Source: Brachypodius melanocephalos
Lineage: Eukaryota > Chordata > Aves > Passeriformes > Pycnonotidae
Assembly: GCA_013398615.1 (NCBI GenBank)
Contig: VZSR01000514.1
Coordinates: 2,165,790-2,229,789, forward strand
Reading direction: 5' to 3'
Length of the DNA stretch: 64,000 nucleotides
A model generated the notes under the pieces. It had not been told where the DNA came from. It worked only from the letters and a program-made list of their open reading frames with translations, and ran no database searches. The stretch's first letter is position 1. Every line of letters starts with the position of its first letter. Of the stretch, positions 27,701 through 37,800 are shown one piece after another. The position numbers and the translations under genes are program-made.

Positions 27701-29539
27701 TGACAGCCCTTGAGCAGTGGCATGAGGCCTCTGGCTCTCCTTCACCGAATCAGTCCACAACCTGGACATCCATTACAACACCTCCCTGATGTCTTTATTG
27801 GCCTGCTAGAGACAGCCTTTACCACTGTGCTGCTGCAGCTTCTGTCACTAAAGCAAACACAGCTGATGTCTCATTTAAGCTAAGTGCAAATGGGAGATGG
27901 TTAGTCAACCTAAAGATTTTTCCTGTCCTTAAATTCCCCTTCCTGCTGTGCCTGCAGAGAATTGTATTGGGATAATTGAGCCACCTGGGTTAGCAGTTGC
28001 AGTGCAGTAGTTTGTAGGTATGAGTCGTGATTTTGAGAATTTAAGCCAGAATTTTGAATTTCCTTTGACTTACACTGTGAGATTTGGCTTTCATCCAGAG
28101 CTGCAGCTTTATAATAATGCTTAATAATGACATAACTCGTTATATTCCCAAATGGCTGCATAAACGTCAACTAATCAGCATATTGCTTGCTACAGCAGTA
28201 TCTGTGTCTTTGCATTACAGATAAAGGATTGAAGGTGGAGACACACCTTTCATCTAAGTCACCTCTGTTAATGTCAATACATGGATTTTAAAAGAATGCA
28301 TAGAAGGCAAGCTTTCCTAGCTGTTTCTTTTGCATGCTGGTGAGACATTTTTTCTCGGGTGTTTTCCTGTTGAGAGCATCATTTTTTCTCCGAAGTTACA
28401 GTGGCAGAGGTTCCTGAAGGAAATCTGTTTTCTGTACAGGTGAAGATTCCCCCTAGTAGCAGTCAGAGACTCGTGCTGAAAAAAGACCTAAGAATGTGTT
28501 CCCATAAATTTTCCCATCTTCCTAGATGAATTCCAGTAGCTGCTGCATTGAGTGAAAAATGGCAATTTCTAGTCAATCTGTTACTTATCATAGAGCCAAG
28601 TGTAAGTGGTAATAGAGAGACTGATTTCAGCTTTTAAACTGAGAAGTCATTAAGAGAAGGTTTCGTGTACCTGGTGGATATTAGATTGATTTTACCCATG
28701 CAGATATTCAAGGAAACTTTTTGGACTGTTTCTTGGCTGGATGTCTCTACTTGCAGCACTGTTAAAGGAGATTAGACCCCCATTAAGAGAGGTTTTATTT
28801 CTTGTTGTCTTGCTAACAAAATGTAAACTCCAGTTCTTCATAGAGCCAAATCTAATTCCAAAGGACTTCTAGCTGCATGACACTTGCATGAAGTGGATTT
28901 TCATTTTCTTGGCCTGGCCTATGCTTAAGTATGGTCTTATCCTTGATCTCCCTGAGTTGGAGTTTAAATCCTTTCCTTCTCTGTATCTTTTTCTGTGTCT
29001 CATCCTGTGAAAGACCGGTCTCTGAAGAGCCCGTTCTCCCTGCTTTGTTTCTCTGCAGGTTTCACTTCTGCTTTCCCTCAGTCAGGGTTGAATGAGCTGT
29101 TTGGCTGTGATGGGATTTCCTTTCCCCAGACCATGATGGTTCTTTGGCATCCTCCTTGCTGGTGTGCCAGCCTTCTTACCAGGACACCAGGAAAACAATG
29201 CAGATACTTATAACCCTTCCTGGCCACCCTGCCTGGTACCCAGGTAGGGATTTTATCCTGAGAGGGCTGGGAGAGGTGCCCCACTGTCTGCTCAAGGCTG
29301 CTTGGAAATATCCAAGGTTTTAGCTGATACACGGCTTGATGACCGTGAATCTATTTCCAGAAGTGCTCTGCAGCCTCAGCATCCTACTCTTGTGGTTAAT
29401 AAGTATATTTAGCAAGATCAGACACTGCCTCAAAATACTCCTGCAGCAGATTCCTCCTGCTTGGACAGCAACACTGCTACTTGGCTAGAGTTTGCTGGAT
29501 GCAGTTCATGAATGGAAATGGATTTAGGGGCTGGGTTTT

Positions 29540-29700
29540 TGTTGGGTCCAACCTAATACCTTTGTTAGTGATTTAGAATGGAGTGCAAATGGTGATGTTA
29601 TTGATTTTTATACTTGATGCCAAAATGGGAGGCCTTATCCTTATTGACAAGGGCAAAGAAACACCCCAAGGGGACCTAGAGTGTATTGAGAGAGAGAACT
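29540..29700 (+). mobile_element. Degraded CR1 LINE, reverse-transcriptase fragment
   Basis: The order of motifs follows CR1 ORF2 RT. CCTTTGTTAGTGATTT matches the IFVSD block. Next comes GGAGTGCA, and then a block reading F-x-x-D-A-K-M-G-G in place of FADDTKLGG. It ends with GGGGACCTAGAGTGTATTGA in place of the RDLDRLE block. Frame shifts and stops are present, so nothing functional is encoded. The copy is clearly older than the one at 34.6 kb. The ends are approximate. Confidence 0.65.
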
Positions 29701-31339
29701 GTAAAACAGGAACAGGCAATAGGTAGGTTTTCCCTTTGTCTAGAGGAGAACCTGAAGCATGAAAGACTGAGGAGTAATTTGGAATAGATAAAGGTCTGAA
29801 ATTGGCTTGGAGGTGACCAGAACAAATCATCAGTAAGTTTCAGTGTGATGTGTCTGTGAAAGGTTTGCCATATGGCAAATAATCCTCAAGGAATTATCAC
29901 AGAACAGGGCAGACAGGCCATTCTACTGCTGTGGATGGCTCTGAGGGTCTGTGTCCCCCAGGAGCTGGTCCACAGCGCTGGGAGAAGCTCAGGGGTGGGA
30001 GGGGGATGCTGGATTCTTTTGGAAAAAAGGCCCAATTTTAAAATCAATTGAAATTGTTTATAATTTTCTGCCAAACAGGATGACTCATTCTGGCAGTCTG
30101 CCCTCTCCACCCTCCCCTTCAGACAAACAAACAAAGCCAATAAGTTGCAAAAAAATAAAATAATCAGACAAGATAGCAATTCACAGTTTTCCTTTTGGTA
30201 CATTCAAAACAAAGGGCTTAATTTTTTTTTAAGGACATCATTTCAGAGCTGGATCGAATGACCATAACTTGAAAAAATGAGGTAAAAATAACTCTGAAAA
30301 TAAAATGCTTCATTTTGAGTTAAAGAAACATTTTGTTCAGTGAGACACACAAAGCATTCATTTTTGGGCCAACATGAAATTATATTTTTTTTTCTAGCAA
30401 TCTCTTGGTTGAGGCAGTGAACCAAGAAGTCAATTATTCACAGAGCTGTAGCAAGATTAAGGTAAGGATGGGAAGCAGAGCTGAAATGAGAAACTGAGAG
30501 ACAAAAGTTGGGATTGAATGTCTAAGTGAACCTTCATTCCTCCAAGTAAATCATGGTATTTGATGTTACAAATTTCTGGACCTTTTGCCATTAGCCTGAG
30601 AAGGTGAGGTGCTCCCCAAAAGATGAAACCAGCAGTATCCTTGTGGCATCTGTGGGTCCCCAGCAGCCAGGGAGCAGAGCAGGGTGCTGTGGTGGGTTGG
30701 TGTGACCTGAGAGATGTCCTGCACCCATTGGGGTGTAGGGGCCACACCATGCTGCTCCTGTAGTCCTCACCCCACCCGCTGCTGCTGTAAATGCAGCATC
30801 ATTTGGGGAGGGGAAAAAAATAGAAGGAAAAAAAGTAAGATTCTTCTGCCAAGAAGCTGCCATGAGCTCCGCAGAATCTGACTTTGGGCAGGGATGAGCA
30901 GAGTGCTGCCTGCACGCTGCTCAGCTGAGGAAGAGCTGCTGCTTGGCTCTGGCCTCTGGGTGCTCGTCTCGGCTGGGCAGGTGGGAGCAGTGGGTGAGCC
31001 GGCAGTGGTGACTGGATGGAGGGCTCAGGAGAGGCTCCTCTTGCAGGTTGAAAATGCTGGACACAGCTCTCCTCAAGCACGCAGCACTAGTGCAAACACC
31101 CTGACTATGGTTTTTGGCTTTGGCTTTTTTTGCACTGCTTTTTTTTTTTTTCCTTTTCTTTTTGTTGGCTTTTTTTTTTTTCTTCTTTTTCTCCAGAAGT
31201 GCTGAGACCTCAGCACACAGACGTCCTAAGCAAATAATCCTTACAACACAGGCAAGAGAAAATCTTATTTCCTTTTTTTCCGGTGGCAGATTCGAGGCAG
31301 TGGGATGGCAGGATTTGCCCAACACCATGGTAAGAGTTG
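29701..31339. other. Non-coding DNA approaching the promoter
   Basis: G+C content rises from about 30600 onward. A 263-codon minus-strand frame (30921-31712) is the longest in the window but crosses the T-rich tract and GC-rich promoter DNA, and it has no recognisable domain. It is most likely a compositional artefact. Confidence 0.5.
31123..31195 (+). repeat. T-rich tract upstream of the promoter region
   Basis: About 70 bases dominated by T, ending in TTCTTCTTTTTCTCCAG. The complement creates a spurious lysine-rich segment in a long minus-strand open frame. The tract lies about 200 bp before the GC-rich promoter block. Confidence 0.8.
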
Positions 31340-31810
31340 GGAGGCAGGGCTGCACTCGCGGCTGCACAAGTTTGACTCCCGCTCCTTTGCAGAGAGAAGA
31401 GCGACTGCGGTGCAGCAGAAAGATGCATGAGCTAGTTTTAAACGAGCCAGCTGGGACCTGCCGCGGCTGGCTGTGGCAGCTCGCTGTCTGCTGTGTTGAT
31501 TTAGCCATAGAGCAGTGGACAGGAGAGATGCAGCGAGAGGAGTGAGTGGGCAGGGGCGTGCGGTGCTGGAGATGGAGAGAAGGGAACGAGCTAGCTCCTC
31601 CACGAACTGCGGGATGCAGAGAGCAACCGAGGGACCCATCCCTGGCTTCGGTCCCCTGCGCACCTCTTTGCGCCACTCTCGGCATCCCCCTGCTTTTTCT
31701 AACGCTGGCCATTATCCATCAGCAGAGGTAATGAGCTGGAGCGCAGGGAGCATTGTACCTGGGCTGAGCATGCGAGCCCCGCACAAAAGAGTTTACGGGG
31801 GGTAACGTTT
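31340..31810. promoter_or_regulatory. Second CpG-containing block upstream of exon 1, possible 5' UTR exon
   Basis: The region is moderately GC-rich with scattered CpGs (CTGCCGCGGCTGG, GCACTCGCGGCTGC, TTGCGCCACTCTCGGC). It is separated from the main island by about 275 bp of AT-rich DNA. A consensus-like donor, CAGAG|GTAATGAG, lies at 31727/31728, so a non-coding first exon could end there. I infer a promoter-proximal element or alternative upstream exon. There is no coding signal on the + strand, and expression data would be needed to confirm. Confidence 0.4.
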
Positions 31811-32297
31811 TTATTATTCCAGCCTGTGACGAACCATTCTGCGTTTTGAGCATTTCTTTGCTATTAGATAATTAATAATTAACCTGCAAAGGCTGTTTGA
31901 AGACTGGTGTGGTGATGTCTGGTAATAAATTTTGTTTAACTTTTCTTTTTTCCCCATTCTAATTTATTCCAGGGCTTTGCAGTGGGGAGCTAAAGTTTCA
32001 CATGGCCAGAGTAGTTTGGTTTTATAAATGAGTTCTTAATTTATTTTTATTTTTATATTTTAATTTTTTTTTTCCTGTGGAGTCAGCGGTGCCTCCCTCT
32101 TTGTTCTTAGCGCTGCCGGGGCTCCCGGTAGCGGCGGGTTTGAGCCCGGCCCGCAGCCCCGCACGGGGATGGTCCGCCTGCCGCGTTCCGCGCTGTGGGA
32201 CCGCGCTGTGTGCGTGGGGACGGGGGGGACACGCCGCATCGGTGAAACGCCGGCAGCTATTTCAGGAAGCCGCGAAGTCTCCTCCTTCTTATGTAAA

Positions 32298-32300
32298 TAA
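32298..32300 (+). other. In-frame stop upstream of the exon 1 ATG
   Basis: A TAA in frame with the ATG at 32436 closes the reading frame 138 bases upstream, with no in-frame ATG between them. This decides the start codon. A GTG at 32322 is in frame but is not a plausible initiator here. Confidence 0.7.
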
Positions 32301-32340
32301 AGATGACAGCTCGGAGCGCCGGTGCCGCGGCGGGAGGCGC

Positions 32341-32447
32341 GGGTGTGGGCGGAGGCTGCCGGCGCGGGGCAGCCGGGTCCCGCGTGGGCCGGGGACTGCG
32401 GAGCGGAGCCGGAGCCGGGCGGGGGCTGCGCCGACATGGGGGGGCAG
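32341..32447 (+). promoter_or_regulatory. G-run-rich 5' UTR segment reaching the start codon
   Basis: At least seven runs of three or more G occur here, including GGGCGGGGG just before and GGGGGGG within the start-codon region. Such spacing allows G-quadruplex formation in DNA or mRNA. This is visible sequence composition only; an effect on translation is inference. Confidence 0.4.
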
Positions 32448-32469
32448 GTGACGAGAAACCTGCTCTACG
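32436..32469 (+). CDS. NEURL1: NEURL1 first coding exon in this window (alternative N-terminus)
   Basis: This exon encodes MGGQVTRNLLY plus the first base of an Asp codon. The ATG has a strong Kozak context (G at -3, G at +4) and is the first in-frame ATG after a TAA stop at 32298. The exon ends at a canonical donor, G|GTAAGG. Its phase-1 end joins exactly to exon 2 and gives ...LLYDSIGG, matching the DSIGG sequence where the family's N-terminal exon joins the common body. The peptide starts Met-Gly and has Thr at position 6 followed by Arg, fitting the N-myristoylation pattern G-x-x-x-S/T. Myristoylation-dependent plasma-membrane targeting is established for mammalian NEURL1. The N-terminus differs from the commonly annotated mammalian one, which begins MGNN, so this is probably an alternative promoter and first exon. 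The transcription start and the 5' end of the exon cannot be placed from sequence alone. Confidence 0.85.
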
Positions 32470-34564
32470 GTAAGGACCGACCGCCCCGCCGCCGCGGGAG
32501 GCGGCTGGGAAAGGGGCGGCGTGGGATGCCGGGGATGCGGGTTCTACCCGACTCGTCCTCCCGGAGCATCCCGCTCCGGGAGCGGGGCTGGCCGGGGAGG
32601 AAGCTCGGGCTGGGATGGGGCTCGTCTGGCTGCACCACGGGGATAAGGCGTAGATACCTGCCCAGGCAGCGCTGACGGGCTTGCTGTGAGGAGTCAGGGT
32701 CGAAGGAAAAGTAACTGTGCCCGTGTGTGTATCCGTGTGCGCTGTCTGACAGCCCCACCGGGGAACACCAGCCCCCATGGGCAAGGTTACTGCCAGGCAG
32801 CTGAGCGGGCTCGCAGAGCAGTCACCTCATTTCTCCTTTCCACCAGCAGTTTCTTAGCTCAGTTGATAAGGTTTGGAATGGATGTTGGTGTGAATTGACG
32901 AAGCTGAGCTGCTGAGCGAAGCCCTCTCCCTGGGCTCGTTGGGTGATGTACAGCGGGATGAGGGAGGAGCTGGAGAGTGACTGGAATACCCTGCATAGGT
33001 CAGCCTGAAACCAGAATGTGAACCTATGGACAACGTGCAATAGGAGACATGTCCCCGCCTGCACAAATCTCGTGCAATAGATATTTATGTGAGAATACTG
33101 CAGTCCCTCATATTAAACTTGTGTTTTGCTCTGAAATGTTCTGTATGGGTTTGGACGTAGTAAATGTGCTGCATGCTCAGTGAGGTGTGAATGGGGTTTT
33201 CAGAGGCACTTCCTTGTCACAATAGTAAACATGGATATGAAAGACAGAGGTAAAGCTCTGCGTGGGTTTGGAGTATCTCATATCCTTTCTTTGGATAGAG
33301 ATACATGAGGTATATACATTTACACTGTGAGTATTCATATTACAACCCTGATTCTTCTGATATTTTCTACCAAATCCAAACTATAGAGTTTAAGGAACAA
33401 ATGGACATAGTTAGGAAGTAGATGGCTCTCCCTAAAGATATTTAGCAAGATAATAGAGATCTTTTTATTTGTTCATTGTTTGTGTTCTGAAGTTTCTGTG
33501 GCCTGACCTTATTTCTTGTTTAACATCATGATATGCATGCAGTATGCAGAATAACTGTACCGCTGGGTCACCAAAAAAACCCCACCAAAAAACCAGCTCT
33601 GTCTGTCGTCTTGTGATTGTAAGTACCTTTTTCCCCTTCTGAAGCATTATTTTAATGAATTAATTAAAAAAAAAAGTCAGTGAAAATAAAAAATATATAT
33701 GTTTCCTGTGTGTGCCAGGGGCTTGGCATTCCTGTTGGGGCCTTCTCCTGCCTGCAGCTGGCAGTGCGCTGCACAGTAATCTTGCAACTTCTGCCTTTCA
33801 GCGATTCTACTCCAGCAAGCATGCTTCTCTTTAATTTATATTTTTTGGGAGATGAAGACTAATGAGGTGATGTGGGTTATTAACTCAAATTTTCCTCTTC
33901 GAACAGAGGGGCTACAGACTGTGTTATATACAGAGGTGATGCACAGTGATACTTGAAAAAAAATAGGGATTATATTGTAACAAAATCATGCTACAAAGGC
34001 ACATTTAACAAAGATAGACTACATCTGCACTTGTGGTTTGTCTGTGGCTACTGTTCCTCCAGTTCCATCTTTCTGTTGAATATCTCTGTTTCAGATGTGT
34101 CTCAAAATAGCTGAGGAAAGAGAACAGAAACTGTATCCATTTCTCATAAGTTTAATTGAAAATGAATGTAACAATACTGAAAGGAGTTGTATTGATAGCC
34201 TTAAGATTGACAGTCTTTGTTTTAGATAGCACAGGTAATTAACCAGTGTCCTTCAGACATTTCTGATGACCTCTCTGTGTTGCAAGAATGAGCTGGGATT
34301 TTTACAAGCACCTAACTGCTCACTGAAAATCAGCTCAGGTGGGGAGATGCTGCCCATGCTCTGCTGAGCTGGCACTGGGGAGGCAGCAGCTTTCCCTGAG
34401 ATGTGTGCCCAGAGCTGGGTGCTGGATCCCTGCCTCTGCCTGGGCACACCCTGACCTTGCCAGGGTCATAAAAGTAAATTGAGATAAAAACTCCTGAAAT
34501 GGCTCTTGAGGGAGGCACCCTGTCAAAAGCACCATAAAATCAGGTTGTTGGTTTTAAAAAATGG

Positions 34565-34845
34565 CGGGTGCCCTGATGTAAGGACAGAGGTTGAGTGTTG
34601 GCTGACAGCCAGCTGAACATGAGCCAGCAGTGTACCCAGACTGATTGCATCCTGGCCTTTATCTGCAGTAGTGGGCCAGCAGGACCAGGGCAGGGATTCT
34701 CTCCCTGTGCTGGGCACTGCTGAGGCTGCACTTCGAATGCTGTATCCAGTTCTGGACCCCTCAGTCCAGGAAGATTACCGTGATTGAGGTAATGAGGTGA
34801 GTCCAGAGAAGGGCCACAGAGCTATTGAAGGTACATACAGGCTCA
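34565..34845 (+). mobile_element. CR1 LINE, C-terminal RT-region fragment
   Basis: The sequence collinearly matches the CR1 ORF2 segment before the 3' UTR. Matching blocks include GCTGACAGCCAGCTGAACAT, GCATCCTGGCC, a TGGGCCAGCAGGACCAGGG block, CTGAGGCTGCACTTCGAATG, CTGTATCCAGTTCTGGACCC and CCAGAGAAGGGCCACAGAGC. It lies early in NEURL1 intron 1 in sense orientation. The open frame is broken by small indels and the element is 5' truncated. The match stops near 34845, before the usual 3' UTR. Confidence 0.9.
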
Positions 34846-37800
34846 CATGCACAGGCATCTCCCTGGATGAAAGTGCTGCTTTCCCACTGATACGTGGCTG
34901 CAGAGCCATGCTCATCTGCCCTGATGGTGGAGTTGGTGGGGGCTGAATGGGCCCTGAGTCACCTGAAGGAAAGTTTCCTGCCTGATGGGACTGGGAGGAA
35001 AAATGAGCTTTTAGCTAGTGTCACTAAAGCACCAACTACCTGAGTTTCCTAAGAGAGGTCCACTTCTGACTTTATTCCCCAATGGCTTGTGCCATGAAAA
35101 GCAGCACCTTTGTTTTTGAAAGGAGTCATCTGATGGCTTGAGATGTTGGGTCATGGGACTATTCTTTCTGCAGTGCTGAAACCCACTCAGGCAGTCTCCA
35201 TCTCTGTCCCTTTGCCTGGCACTCTGACTGTCTCTGTTCCTCTTTCCCATTCCCTCTCTCTTTCCCACCACCCTCTGTAGGAGTCCTTGTGGTGTTTTCC
35301 AGAGCAGTCTGTGCAGTAAGAAGAAAAGTCGAAATAGGAGGTTCAAAGGTAACACAACCTTGATGGGCAGGATGTTTACTTTCTATTTAAGATATAATAT
35401 CTATATATGCAGTGCTTAACAGTATTTTAAACAGGAAATGTTGATCTGGTTCCTTGGGATTCACAGAAAGCTTGTTTCTACAAGAATGGCTGTATATTCC
35501 TATAACAGAATCAGGGTTTATTAAAAAATTATATTAAACTGCTTTCTAGCTAATCATGCTTGAAAGAAATGTCTGATAGATGCATATGTCATAATACCTG
35601 TGTTCTTCTTATGTGTTTGATACAACTTTTATCTGCTGCAATAGTTTTTCATGCCTCCTTATGGCCATTAGTGAGCTGCTATTTGTAGAAGGTCCTATTC
35701 TTGATTTTAGGGGCCAAATCTAGGAGATTCGGTCTAAGGAAAAAAAAAAATCCCCAAACACCTGGGTACTTTTTATGTCTCTTTCACTAAGAACCAAACC
35801 AACACAAAGTGATGGTTTAGCCAAGGAAGCTGCTGCACTCTGTGGGAAAGAAGTTTGGTGTATGTAGGAGTGCAGAGGTTAGTGATGACATGTACACATC
35901 TCTTCAGGAGATTTTTGACCAGCTAGAGTGTACACTGTGGGGTAGTCCACGTGCAGGGGATATGTGAGTCTGCATATCTGCACACTTGCTCAATAACTGT
36001 CCTTACTTTCACTTGTAATTGTTAATAAATCACTAGTTGCAGAGCTTTGTTTCGCTTTCGCTTTAATTATTCACAACACTGGCCTTTATCAGAGTTTTGC
36101 TGTGGAATCATTTTTACAAGAAGCAGGGGAAAAGGTATCTTGTGTCACATTTTTCAAACTGTAATTTTATGGCATCAATATAATTGCAGAGAAGTCCCAA
36201 GTGAGAGTATGTCTGGTTTTTGCCCGGGAGGTGGTGCTGATTGACAGGTGTGATTTTCAGTTGGAATGGCTGAGTTTTTAAGCTCCTTGTGGAAAGTGTT
36301 CTGTAGGTTGTGAATACAATATAGGTAATAGCTCCTGTGTCTTTGTGTGGTGTGTACAGAGGATCACATAGGTGTTATGCATGACCAGATTTATATCACA
36401 CATATGTAGGGTCTGGTGAGCAATGCAGACACATTTGTGTGCTGCAAAATGGAAGAAGGAAGCAGGAATTAGGTTACAGCAGGACTTCATCTACGCTGCA
36501 TGGCAATAGGCTTTTGGGTGGTTGTCTGGATTCATTTCTCATTTCATTGGGATTTCCTTTTTCCATGGACTTTCCTTTCCTTCCTGGCTCGTCATTTATT
36601 CCTATACAAAAGAGTGTGAAGCCCTGACATGATCCTCCCTCCACATTTTGTTCTCCTGGAAGACAATTTCCAGGTCTTGTTCACACGTGTTGGTTGGGAT
36701 ATCCAGGACATTCGGGTGCTATGTGGAAGCCTCAGCCCCCATGACCACTGCTGAGCAGTGGCTGAAGGGCTTTGGGGAAGAGCAGAGGGTGGAGACCATT
36801 TCCCTAATGAAAAATGGCTATGGTATGCAACTTCCTTCAGTCTGACTTTGCACTACAGAACTCTATTTTTCTCTTTCTCTGAATTCCTTGTAGAGTGTTA
36901 AATGGTGTATCTATATGCACATGCTGAAATCAGCCCCACGCTTCGCTTCTCGCTGTCTATTCATTGCCATAACTGCAATAACCATTATAATTACCACAAT
37001 TTACACTTGCAGTTAGTATCACTAAACAGCATTGTTCTCTAACACACATGTATATTCTAATTTAATAATTTCCATCTTCTTACACCTAATTAAAACTGCG
37101 AATATCCCAGAAGAAATAAGAAAGAGCCAGCACCGAAAAAAAGACCTACAACACCAACTGCTAGTGAGACTTCTGTGCAAATTAGTGTTGATTTATTTTC
37201 TAATATTCTCTGAGTTATTGCCTAGATTTTTGGGATAACTTGTCATTTGATGGAATAACTGGTGATGATATCAAAATCATTAAGAGATGAACATCTCCTG
37301 TATCTTTCAGAAGTTTGTTGGGAACTAATACAAGACTGAGGAGAGAAGGTTATTTTGAAACTCCCTCTGCTTTCAGCACAATTGCTACATAGCCCTGACA
37401 GCAAAAGAGTCTGTGTGTATGAGGAATTAATCCTGGTCAGGGTTGGATTAACTGGTGCAGAAGACCTTGGGCAGAGTGCCAAAACAGTGTTGGCATTTGC
37501 TGAAAGTGGAACTTGCAGAGATTATTTCGGTGTGTGCCTCTGACCTGTGTGTCACCTGCTGGTATTGCAAGGTGACCAATAATAGAGCGTTATCAGCTGC
37601 TGACAGCACCTCTGACAGGAAGTGTAGGATCTCCTTATGCGGAGATTTTATGGGTAACCATGTTCATACTCGAAAACTGCTTTCTTTATTATGAAAGGCA
37701 AATGAGTTTTTCATTAGCTGTGGCAATTTTTAATGTAGGGATCTTGCACCAATGGTGAAAGCAAAGACCATTCCTGTTCTCATTTTGTCCTTTGCTTTTA

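Larger units (their letters stand above)
17011..29539. other. Non-coding DNA
   Basis: Unique AT-rich sequence with no recognisable exon. Minus-strand frames of 149 codons (24414-24863) and 148 codons (25215-25661) lack conserved motifs. The first of them overlaps a T-rich tract that inflates it with lysine. Confidence 0.5.
32085..32700. promoter_or_regulatory. CpG island over NEURL1 exon 1
   Basis: The stretch is strikingly rich in G+C and in undepleted CpG dinucleotides (for example GCGGCGGG, CCGCGTTCCGCG, GACACGCCGC), while the flanks are ordinary AT-rich DNA with few CpGs. It contains GC-box-like GGGCGG/GGGCGGGGG sequences and covers the exon 1 start codon. This is the normal appearance of a CpG-island promoter, so transcription of the form starting with exon 1 probably initiates within it. 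No convincing TATA box sits at a definable distance. The AT-rich ATGTAAATAAAG at 32291-32302 lies within the island but its role is unclear. Confidence 0.8.

Noticed and set aside
30921..31712. 263-codon minus-strand open frame, the longest in the window
   Set aside because: It spans the T-rich tract (poly-Lys in translation) and GC-rich promoter DNA where stops are rare. It shows no domain, no repeat-free conserved block and only low-complexity composition.
32322..32435. In-frame upstream extension starting at GTG
   Set aside because: There is no ATG in this stretch and the ATG at 32436 has a strong Kozak context. GTG initiation is not expected in a vertebrate mRNA here.
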